Assembly: GCA_963783145.1 (NCBI GenBank)
Contig: CAWAMM010000003.1
Coordinates: forward strand, 186,001 to 250,000
Direction: 5' to 3'
DNA from: DATGKG01 sp963783145
Lineage (GTDB): Bacteria; Desulfobacterota; Binatia; Binatales; Binataceae
DNA length: 64,000 nucleotides
Position numbers and translations under genes: made by a program. The notes beneath the pieces were generated by a model that made no database searches, was not told where the DNA came from, and was given only the letters and a program-made list of their open reading frames with translations. Every line of letters begins with the position of its first letter. Position 1 is the first letter of the stretch. This document shows positions 8,801-15,620 of this stretch, piece by piece.

Positions 8801-9022
8801 ATGGCCACCGAATCTAAATACACCTTGCCGCGTGTGATGACGGTCAAGGAATTATCCGATTACCTGAGGGTTCACCCTTCGACGATTTACAAACTTCTGC
8901 GTCGCGGCGAGCTGCCCGGATTCAGAATCGGGACCGACTGGCGCTTCAATGCCGAGGTTATCGACAAATGGTGCCTTGAGCGCAATATGAAGCTGCCTGA
9001 CGATCCGTCGACTCGAAACTAA
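8801..9022 (+). CDS. Excisionase/MerR-type helix-turn-helix DNA-binding protein
   Basis: 73 residues. The HTH_17 pattern is clear: MTVKELSDYLRVHPSTIYKLLRRGELPGFRIGTDWRF, with the second helix carrying STIYKLL and a wing ending in WRF. The ATG at 8801 is chosen over one at 8732 because GGAG sits 8 nt upstream and the family begins close to this point. The gene stands alone. Such proteins act as excisionases or as small regulators; no phage or integrase genes are nearby, so a regulatory role is more likely. Confidence 0.85.
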   Translation: MATESKYTLPRVMTVKELSDYLRVHPSTIYKLLRRGELPGFRIGTDWRFNAEVIDKWCLERNMKLPDDPSTRN

Positions 9023-9160
9023 CTGTTCGAGCTTCTAAAGATCCGCTCCTATCGGGCGACATTTGTAGACCGCACCGAGGAAAGTGCTGCCCGCCTTGTT
9101 GTGTACGAGAGGCGTAGTGGCAGTATCGCAGGTGCAGGCGGCCTCACTTAGACCGATCAT

Positions 9161-9394
9161 TCATTTCTCGATTTTGAGGACGAAGATTCCATCGGCACGC
9201 GCTTCGCTTGCCAGCATCGAATACCCCTCGGCCTCGGCGGCCTGCGGTATGTCGCGATAGCCGCGCGGATCGTCGAGGACCAATTCCAGAATCTGCCCGC
9301 GCGCCATCTCCTCGAGGCGAACCTTCGCGTGCGCCCAGTTAAGCGGGCATTTGACGCCGCGCAGGTCGAGCTCGATCGGTTGGTGACGCGGCAT
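9161..9394 (-). CDS. TusA-family sulfurtransferase-like protein
   Basis: 77 residues. The TusA/SirA signature LDLRGVKCPLNWAHAKVRLEEM is near the N-terminus, with a single cysteine (Cys16) in the CP motif that in the family carries persulfide sulfur. The helix and strand that follow (GQILELVLDDPRGYRDIPQAAEAEGY) match the family. It stands alone between the HTH gene and the divergent cyclase gene, so the sulfur pathway it serves cannot be told from context. Confidence 0.88.
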   Translation of the reverse strand: MPRHQPIELDLRGVKCPLNWAHAKVRLEEMARGQILELVLDDPRGYRDIPQAAEAEGYSMLASEARADGIFVLKIEK

Positions 9395-9496
9395 AGGAAT
9401 CGAGTATTTCCCGATTCGCGGCTAGTCCACAAGGCGCCGGACGTTTCAGATCTTTTTCGATAGCCACCACCCATCCAGTCGCCTATAGATGCTTGC

Positions 9497-10678
9497 ATGG
9501 CCAGCCAGCATGAGGGCGCCGCCCGGGTCGTTACCTGGATGATCCATGAGGGGCGGCATATGAATCACATGGGCGAATTCGGCGACGCGATGTGCCGCCG
9601 TATCGTGGCAGCCGGTCTCCCATTGTGGCGGGCATTTTGCTCGACCCGAACTCTACATCCAGAGGTCTATGGCACCGCGTATGTGTGGCGACGCGATCAG
9701 CCCGGCGCCGAGCGCCTCACTGCGAGGCATGGATTTCAGCGCACCACAGAAGTTGCCAATAGCCCCGTCACCGCGGTGGAAAATTCCGGCCTCCCGATTC
9801 GCCGCCGACTCCATGATCCGGAGTGCCCGATGGACTTCCCGGTCTTGGCCGAGTTCAAGCAGGCGGGAGGCACCGACTACATCGCGATGCCGCTCAAGTA
9901 CTCGAGCGGCGCGATCAACTGCATTAGCTGGGCCTCTGATCGCGCCGGTGGTTTTACCGATGCTGAAATCGACGGGCTGACCGAAATTGCCGAGGCGCTC
10001 GCAATCATCGTCGAGTTGCAATCCACCCGCCGGATCGCGAGCCAATTGATGGATACATACGTGGGGCATCGGACCGGCGAGCGCGTGCTGTCGGGCGCCA
10101 TCACGCGCGGCGCCACCCAAACGATTCACGCCGTCATCTGGTTCTGCGACCTGCGCGGATTCACCGCGCTGGCGGATTCGCTGCCTCTCGATCGCCTGGT
10201 CGCGATGCTCAATGACTATTTCGAAGCGATCGTTACCGCAGTGGTCGGCGAAGGCGGCGAGGCGCTCAAGTTCATGGGGGATGGTCTGCTGGCGATTTTC
10301 GAATTGAACACCACGGACGACGCGCCCGCTCGATGCGCCGCGGCTTTGCGCGCCGCCACCGTCGCGAGTGAGAAAATCGCGGCGCGCAACCTCGATCGTC
10401 GCGCGGCTGGAGAACCCGAGATCCGCTTCGGACTGGCGCTGCATCTGGGCGAGGTCACTTACGGCAACATCGGCGCACCTAAGCGCCTCGATTTCACAGT
10501 GATCGGACCCGCGGTGAATCACGCGGCGCGGCTGGAGAAAATCGCGTCGGAGCTGGGCCGCCACGTGGTAACCTCGGCCAGCTTCGCGGCCGCTGCACAG
10601 TCCTCCTTCGAGAGCCTCGGAATGCATCATCTGCGCGGGGTGACTGAGCCGCAGGAAGTTTTCGCACCGATCGCCTGA
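9497..10678 (+). CDS. Class III adenylate/guanylate cyclase with N-terminal GAF-like domain
   Basis: 393 residues. The C-terminal half is a class III nucleotidyl cyclase domain. The first metal Asp is in WFCDLRGFT, the second metal Asp in GEALKFMGDGLLAIF, and the transition-state Asn and Arg in GPAVNHAARLE; all are present. The LDFTVIG segment suggests ATP as substrate. The first 190 or so residues look like a GAF-type sensor domain (predicted from pattern only). No membrane segment is visible, so it is probably cytoplasmic. It is monocistronic. Confidence 0.88.
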   Translation: MASQHEGAARVVTWMIHEGRHMNHMGEFGDAMCRRIVAAGLPLWRAFCSTRTLHPEVYGTAYVWRRDQPGAERLTARHGFQRTTEVANSPVTAVENSGLPIRRRLHDPECPMDFPVLAEFKQAGGTDYIAMPLKYSSGAINCISWASDRAGGFTDAEIDGLTEIAEALAIIVELQSTRRIASQLMDTYVGHRTGERVLSGAITRGATQTIHAVIWFCDLRGFTALADSLPLDRLVAMLNDYFEAIVTAVVGEGGEALKFMGDGLLAIFELNTTDDAPARCAAALRAATVASEKIAARNLDRRAAGEPEIRFGLALHLGEVTYGNIGAPKRLDFTVIGPAVNHAARLEKIASELGRHVVTSASFAAAAQSSFESLGMHHLRGVTEPQEVFAPIA

Positions 10679-10804
10679 ATGCCGGCATCAGATGCTTCGA
10701 CGCGGATGCAGACGATCGACTGCGTACTGAAAGCTGCATCAACCAGCATTTTGCCGAGTATATGTGATTTATTTTGCGGTCCCTGAATTGCTGTGACGCG
10801 AACT

Positions 10805-11110
10805 ATGGAAAAAAGCATCAAGGTTGAATGCAAGCAGGAGGCGGGGGTTTTCGCGCCGGTCATCAATCGCAACCGATGCGAGGGCAAAGAGGACTGCGTG
10901 CAGGTCTGTCCCTACCACGTCTTCGAGATGCGTAAGCTGAGCGCCGAGGACAAGAGCGCGCTGCCCTTCGCCTCGCGGGTTAAAGCGCTGATGCATCGCA
11001 ATTGGCAGGCCTTCGCGGTGCGAGCCGACGATTGTCGCGCCTGCGGGCTGTGCGTTGCCGCGTGTCCCGAGCATGCAATCAAGTTACAGAGCACGGCGCA
11101 CATCGATTGA
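10805..11110 (+). CDS. Two-cluster ferredoxin with one incomplete cluster motif
   Basis: 101 residues from ATG 10805; a GTG at 10793 is an alternative and neither has a clear ribosome binding site. The second motif CRACGLCVAACP is a standard CX2CX2CX3CP site for a 4Fe-4S cluster. The first, CEGKEDCVQVCP, has Lys where the second cysteine should be, leaving three cysteines. This resembles the 3Fe-4S site of seven-iron ferredoxins. A loop of about 40 residues separates the motifs. The redox partner is unknown; the gene is upstream of comM and not obviously linked to it. Confidence 0.85.
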   Translation: MEKSIKVECKQEAGVFAPVINRNRCEGKEDCVQVCPYHVFEMRKLSAEDKSALPFASRVKALMHRNWQAFAVRADDCRACGLCVAACPEHAIKLQSTAHID

Positions 11111-11281
11111 GTCTCGCCAACTGGAAGCGAGACAGGAGAACAAACATCGAAGCACGCGCGGCGGTTCGATTTCTGGTCGATATCCGACACTGCGTCAGGG
11201 CAAAATCAGGCTCCTCCGCCGATCGCCGGGCTTTGACCAAACGCCGCCATACGGTAATACTCCATTCACGGAGTAAACTCC

Positions 11282-12817
11282 TTGATAGCAAGTGTACTCT
11301 CGGCGGCGCTGCACGGTGTTGACGCGTTCGGCGTCGAAGTCGAGGTCCATATCGGTAACGGCACTCAGCCCGTTCTCAAGACAGTCGGGCTGCCGGCGGG
11401 AGCGGTCAAGGAAGCGCAGGATCGCGTCAAACCCGCGGTTACCAATTCAGGCTTCCATTTCCCCAATCGGACCATCACCATCAATCTCGCTCCGGCCGAC
11501 ATGCGCAAAGATGGCTCCGCGTTCGACCTCCCCATCGCGCTCTCGCTGCTCGGCGCCACCGGACGTCTCACCAGCCGTGAACGCTTGCGGCGCTACCTGG
11601 TCATCGGTGAGCTCGCGCTCGACGGCCGCGTGCGAGGCATCAAGGGTGCGCTGCCCACCGCACTGCATGCGCGCGCCGCTAAATACGACGGCCTCGTGCT
11701 GCCGCGAGAGAACGCGATGGAGGCCGCGGTGGTCGGCGACGGGGTGGCCATCCTGCCGGTCGATACGCTGCGCGAAACGCTGGAGTTTTTCGAGGGCCAG
11801 CGCGAGTTGACGCCGACTGTGGGCAACGTCGCCGCGATGTTCGAGGCGCATAACAGGTACGATGTCGACTTCAATGACGTCAAAGGACAGGAGCAAGCCA
11901 AGCGCGCGCTCGAGGTCGCCGCGGCCGGTGGTCACAATGTGCTGATGATCGGCCCACCGGGCTCCGGCAAGACGATGCTTGCGAAGCGGCTGCCTACCAT
12001 CCTGCCCGCGATGACATTCGAGGAAGCGATCGAGGCCACCAAGGTCCATTCGGTGATGGGCCTGCTTGATGGGCGCGCGCTGATCTCGACGCGGCCTTTC
12101 CGCTCGCCGCATCACACGATCTCCGATGCGGGTTTGATCGGCGGCGGACCCATCCCGCGGCCCGGCGAAGTCAGCCTGGCGCATCATGGGGTGTTGTTCC
12201 TCGACGAGCTGCCGGAGTTTCGCAAGAACGTGCTCGAGGTCTTGCGCCAACCGCTCGAGGACGCCCGCATCACCATCTCGCGCGTGATGGGCACCCTGAC
12301 CTTTCCCGCCTCGGTGATGCTGGTCGCCGCGATGAATCCGTGTCCATGCGGCTTCTTCGGCGACGCGACTCATGAATGCACCTGCTCACCGATTGTCATT
12401 CAGCGCTATCGTTCGCGCATCTCGGGGCCGCTGCTCGATCGCATCGACATCCACATCGAGGTGCCGGCGGTGCGCTACAAAGAGCTCACTGATAAATCGG
12501 ATGGCGAGTCATCCGAGAAAATTCGCGAACGCGTCGATCGTGCGCGCGCGACTCAGCTCAAACGATTTGCCGGGATGAGTTTCTTCTGCAACGCGCAAAT
12601 GGGTTCGCGCGAGTTGCGCGCACATTGCCAGATCGAGGCGGCGGGCGAGCGGCTGCTCGAACTCGCGATCAATCGTCTCGGGCTGAGCGCTCGCGCCTAT
12701 ACGAGGATTCTCAAAGTGGCGCGAACGGTCGCGGATCTCGAAGCATCGGAGCGGATCGAGGCGAACCACATTAGCGAGGCGATCCAGTATCGATCGCTCG
12801 ATCGGGCACCGCTCTAA
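11282..12817 (+). CDS. comM: YifB/ComM-family Mg-chelatase-like AAA+ ATPase
   Basis: 511 residues, a normal length. Order of domains: N-terminal ChlI-like domain (LPAGAVKEAQDRVKPAVTNSGFHFP), AAA+ domain with Walker A GPPGSGKT at 224-231 and Walker B VLFLDELPEF, a CPCGFFGDATHECTC loop, and the C-terminal helical lid. ComM is a branch-migration helicase used in natural transformation; YifB homologues are widespread. The start is TTG at 11282, with GGAG 8 nt upstream. No ATG is near, and the sequence from this codon (MIASVLSAALHG) matches the usual family N-terminus. Confidence 0.93.
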   Translation: MIASVLSAALHGVDAFGVEVEVHIGNGTQPVLKTVGLPAGAVKEAQDRVKPAVTNSGFHFPNRTITINLAPADMRKDGSAFDLPIALSLLGATGRLTSRERLRRYLVIGELALDGRVRGIKGALPTALHARAAKYDGLVLPRENAMEAAVVGDGVAILPVDTLRETLEFFEGQRELTPTVGNVAAMFEAHNRYDVDFNDVKGQEQAKRALEVAAAGGHNVLMIGPPGSGKTMLAKRLPTILPAMTFEEAIEATKVHSVMGLLDGRALISTRPFRSPHHTISDAGLIGGGPIPRPGEVSLAHHGVLFLDELPEFRKNVLEVLRQPLEDARITISRVMGTLTFPASVMLVAAMNPCPCGFFGDATHECTCSPIVIQRYRSRISGPLLDRIDIHIEVPAVRYKELTDKSDGESSEKIRERVDRARATQLKRFAGMSFFCNAQMGSRELRAHCQIEAAGERLLELAINRLGLSARAYTRILKVARTVADLEASERIEANHISEAIQYRSLDRAPL

Positions 12818-12859
12818 AGCGGCTGAAATCAAACAGCCAATTCCGCGCCGAAAAATTAT

Positions 12860-12888
12860 TTGACCTCATCCTGACATAAGAGTATCTG
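12860..12888 (+). promoter_or_regulatory. Candidate promoter for the structured leader
   Basis: TTGACC at 12860-12865 and TATCTG at 12883-12888, separated by 17 nt. Transcription would begin near 12895, just before the three-way-junction leader. The -10 match is weak (3 of 6). Confidence 0.4.
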
Positions 12889-12902
12889 TGCTTTCAGATA
12901 AG

Positions 12903-12959
12903 TCCCTCGAATGGTGATAACGCCGAAGGCTTGGGTGGAAACAGCCTTCGACGAGGGAG
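12903..12959 (+). promoter_or_regulatory. Three-way-junction leader that sequesters a ribosome binding site
   Basis: Three nested stems are visible. P1 pairs 12903-12909 (TCCCTCG) with 12952-12958 (CGAGGGA). P2 is GGTG-ATAA-CGCC at 12913-12924. P3 pairs 12925-12931 (GAAGGCT) with 12943-12949 (AGCCTTC) around an 11-nt loop. The Shine-Dalgarno GAGGGAG (12953-12959) lies in the 3' strand of P1, so folding would block translation of the small ORF at 12968. It does not match the riboswitch families I can recall. Confidence 0.55.
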
Positions 12960-12967
12960 ACAATGCG

Positions 12968-13060
12968 ATGGGCAAGATGATTATCTTTGTCGGATTGGCA
13001 TCTGCAGTGACCCTCGGCGCCCTCTTCCTGGCCGGCATGCTGAACGGAATCGCGGGTTAG
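12968..13060 (+). CDS. 30-residue hydrophobic micropeptide
   Basis: A short ORF encoding MGKMIIFVGLASAVTLGALF followed by LAGMLNGIAG, essentially one membrane-spanning helix with a single Lys at the N-terminus. The ribosome binding site GAGGGAG ends 8 nt before the ATG and is embedded in the stem of the upstream leader. Neighbouring genes are a ComM ATPase and a thioesterase, neither linked. No function can be assigned. Small size limits confidence, but the start site, ribosome binding site and hydrophobicity agree. Confidence 0.55.
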   Translation: MGKMIIFVGLASAVTLGALFLAGMLNGIAG

Positions 13061-13196
13061 CCTACCTGCCGGCGGTTGGTCTCCCCGGCTCTGACCCGAA
13101 ACAGACTCCGTCAGTTCGATTCCCACCCGCGGAATCGAGGTGGGTGGATTTGTGTCTCGCGACGCCTATGATTGAACTTCGATTGAAGGTCATGGG

Positions 13197-13652
13197 GTGC
13201 GCGGAGGCGTCGTGTCAGAGAGCAAGCTGGCCCCGGTCGATACCATCAACCAGCTGATTCGCGAGAATCGCATCGGCGATTTTTCATCGCCGAATCTTGC
13301 CTTGGGAATGCGTCCGCTGGAGTTCAGCCTCGGTGCCTCGCGATGGGTTTGGGAATCGCAGCCGCCGACCGTGTTGAATCCGTTCGGAACCGTGCAGGGA
13401 GGATATCTCGCGATCTTCGTCGACGAGATGTTCGGGACCGCGATCGCCTCAGTTCTCGAGGCCGGTGAATGGGCCGTCACTGCCGAGGTCAAACTCACCT
13501 ACTTGCGCGCGCTCCGTCCGGGAGTGCTCACTGGCGATGCTCGGGTGATCCGACGTACCCGCACGCTCGCGTTCATGGAGGCCTCGATCGCGAATGAGCG
13601 CGGCGAGCTCGCGGTGACCGCGAGTTCCACCTGGGCCATCTCGAAAGCCTGA
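13197..13652 (+). CDS. PaaI-family hotdog-fold thioesterase
   Basis: 151 residues. The hotdog signature NPFGTVQGGYLAIFVDEMFGTAIASVL carries the Gly-Gly and acidic residue of the PaaI/YdiI group, followed by the strand AEVKLTYLRALRPG. It hydrolyses acyl-CoA thioesters; the acyl group is unknown. The start is GTG at 13197, with AAGG about 8 nt upstream; another GTG at 13212 is possible. The stop codon is followed by a single base before the start of the sigma-factor gene, so the two are co-transcribed. Confidence 0.88.
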   Translation: MRGGVVSESKLAPVDTINQLIRENRIGDFSSPNLALGMRPLEFSLGASRWVWESQPPTVLNPFGTVQGGYLAIFVDEMFGTAIASVLEAGEWAVTAEVKLTYLRALRPGVLTGDARVIRRTRTLAFMEASIANERGELAVTASSTWAISKA

Positions 13653-13653
13653 A

Positions 13654-14532
13654 ATGGCGCCCGACCGCGCATCCGAGCTGTTGGGGCTCGCTGCCGCGCG
13701 CATCGGCAGATTCGGCGCGCGGTGGAGGATTCCCGACGACCGTGTACGCGAGACGCTTGAGCGCAGTGTCACGTCATGGGGCGGCCTCGCGCGCGGCGAA
13801 TCGGTGGAGGCCTACCTCGAATCGCTTCGTGCGGAAGACCTCGCGCTTGCGATCGCTTGCCGCGCCGGCATTGCCGAGGCATGGGAAACCTTCGTCGAGA
13901 AGTATCGCCCGATTCTGTATGCCTCGGCCCGCGCGATCTGTCGCGAGGAGATCGCAGGGCGCGAACTCGCCGATTCGATGTGGGCCGAGCTGTACGGCGT
14001 CGACGCAAAGGGCGCCCAGCATCGTTCGTTGCTCGACTACTTTCACGGGCGCAGTTCGCTGGCGACCTGGTTGCGCGCGATCCTCGCCCAGCGCCACATC
14101 GACGGAATACGCGCCACTCGCCGTTTCGAGCCCCTCGAAAATGTGGGGGCCCAAGATGCTCGCGCGTCACAGGAAACAGAAGATCCGCCGGAGCCTGGTC
14201 AGGTACGGATGATGGGAATCTTCGCGGCAGTGCTGAGCGCCGCGCTCACAGCACTTCCGGGCAAGGATCGTTTGCGCCTGAGCTATTATTATCGCGATGA
14301 ACTCTCGCTGCGTGAGATTGCGCGTGCGATGGATGAGCACGAATCGACAGTATCGCGAAAGCTCGATCGGACGCGGCGTGAGTTGCGCCAGAATGTCGAA
14401 CGCGAGCTGCGCCGGGCTCATCGGATGAGCGCCGAACAGATTCAGCTTTGTTACGATCATGCGGCGGAAGACGCACCATTCAATTTGGGCTCCGTACTTA
14501 TCACGCAAAAGAAGGAAGGCGGTTCGTTCTAA
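13654..14532 (+). CDS. Sigma-70 family RNA polymerase sigma factor (ECF-like, extended)
   Basis: 292 residues, about 90 longer than a typical ECF sigma factor. Region 2 is recognisable around AWETFVEKYRPILYASARAI to SLATWLRAILAQRHIDGIR, and region 4 around KDRLRLSYYYRDELSLREIARAMDEHESTVSRKLDRTRREL. The extra N-terminal 80 or so residues are of unknown function. An anti-sigma gene follows after 14 nt, so this is a sigma/anti-sigma pair. The regulon may include the downstream molybdoenzyme genes (inference from position). Confidence 0.88.
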   Translation: MAPDRASELLGLAAARIGRFGARWRIPDDRVRETLERSVTSWGGLARGESVEAYLESLRAEDLALAIACRAGIAEAWETFVEKYRPILYASARAICREEIAGRELADSMWAELYGVDAKGAQHRSLLDYFHGRSSLATWLRAILAQRHIDGIRATRRFEPLENVGAQDARASQETEDPPEPGQVRMMGIFAAVLSAALTALPGKDRLRLSYYYRDELSLREIARAMDEHESTVSRKLDRTRRELRQNVERELRRAHRMSAEQIQLCYDHAAEDAPFNLGSVLITQKKEGGSF

Positions 14533-14546
14533 CCTCGAGGATAGAC

Positions 14547-15569
14547 TTGGCAGGCGAAAGAAAATCCACCGATGCCTTCGAGGCGACGCTCAAACGCGAA
14601 CTGCGCAGCGCGTTGCCCTGGAATGCGGAAGATTGTCCGGTGCCGGAAGTCCTCGCGGCGTACTATGATCGCTCGCTATCGCGAGGCGAGCGTGCCCCCG
14701 TCGATTCGCATCTGACCTCATGCGTGCGCTGCCAATCGATGATGGCCTCGATCGCGCGCGCCGACGAGGATGGCGTGGTTCCCGCTTCGCGCGGCATTTT
14801 CTGGCTCACTCGCGTGTTGGCGCCAGTCGCAGTCGTCGGCATCATAGTCGCGATCGCGATCGGCATCCGCACTCGAGAGCAACCGACTCTCGAACAGATC
14901 GCGCTCGCCTCGCCCGGCTCCACAATCAACCCTGAACTGCAAAAACTCGCGCAGGTGCCGAGGCCGCCCGTTACACCGGAACAAGCTCCGCCCTCTGCGC
15001 ACGCCCTTAATGATTCTCCGGCCACGAACCGTCAGCAGGTCGCGGCGCGGGGAACGGCGGCAAGCCCTGCCAATGGATCCGCACGCCAGCAGATCGCCTC
15101 CAGAAAGATCGCGAAGGCGGAAACAGTTCCGTCCCAGGCCGAATTTTCCGCCAATGTGGCGCCCGCGGCCGGCGCTGCGCTCTCGGGCAGCGCCCCCGGC
15201 TTCATAAGCGTGACGCCGCGTATCTACAAGACCGCCTCACCAGATGGCAGTGTTGTATGGCACTTCGGAAGCCAGGGCGTGATCTCGCGATCAGAAAATT
15301 CCGCCCCAACGCGTATTGTGCGCAGTGGCATGCACCGCGAACTGCTCGCGGGCTCGGCGCCGTCGAATGACGTATGCTGGATGGTCGGCAAATCGGGCGC
15401 GATCTTGCGCACTCTCGACCGCGGCGCACATTGGCAAATCGTCAAGCCGCCTTTACACACGGATTTCACCAGCGTCAGCGCGACGGATAGCAACAACGCA
15501 ACCGTCACTGCTCTCTATCGTCATAACTTCGTCACCCACGACGGTGGCGTGACCTGGTCCGCGCAGTAA
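14547..15569 (+). CDS. Anti-sigma factor with zinc finger, membrane helix and YCF48/BNR-like sensor domain
   Basis: 340 residues from TTG 14547, chosen because GAGGA lies just upstream and the position follows the sigma stop by 14 nt. The N-terminal zf-HC2 domain carries HLTSCVRC (HX3CX2C). A membrane helix (LAPVAVVGIIVAIAIGI) follows, then a low-complexity Pro/Ala/Gln linker. The C-terminal 120 or so residues show BNR/YCF48-like repeats (VGKSGAILRTLDRGAHWQIV, HNFVTHDGGVTWSAQ) and would lie in the periplasm. This suggests an extracytoplasmic sensor that holds the sigma factor. Confidence 0.82.
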   Translation: MAGERKSTDAFEATLKRELRSALPWNAEDCPVPEVLAAYYDRSLSRGERAPVDSHLTSCVRCQSMMASIARADEDGVVPASRGIFWLTRVLAPVAVVGIIVAIAIGIRTREQPTLEQIALASPGSTINPELQKLAQVPRPPVTPEQAPPSAHALNDSPATNRQQVAARGTAASPANGSARQQIASRKIAKAETVPSQAEFSANVAPAAGAALSGSAPGFISVTPRIYKTASPDGSVVWHFGSQGVISRSENSAPTRIVRSGMHRELLAGSAPSNDVCWMVGKSGAILRTLDRGAHWQIVKPPLHTDFTSVSATDSNNATVTALYRHNFVTHDGGVTWSAQ

Positions 15570-15620
15570 CGATTGCTACCCCTTCCGCTAGAATTCCCGA
15601 GATAGTAGTGGCTACGCCCC

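Noticed and set aside
8518..9022. Prophage or integrative element around the excisionase-like gene
   Set aside because: No integrase, attachment-site repeat or other phage gene is present.
12895..12967. Known riboswitch (fluoride, c-di-GMP, glycine, FMN or guanidine class) before the small ORF
   Set aside because: None of the conserved nucleotides of these classes, as I recall them, match the junction.
12856..13038. 60-residue minus-strand ORF across the leader and small peptide
   Set aside because: It overlaps the structured leader in antisense and has no ribosome binding site or recognisable domain.
13066..13150. tRNA-like fragment with a CAGTTCGATTCCCACC stretch
   Set aside because: The T-loop sequence is suggestive, but no acceptor, D-arm or anticodon stem can be paired. 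A CCCACC/GGTGGG hairpin at 13122-13144 explains part of it.
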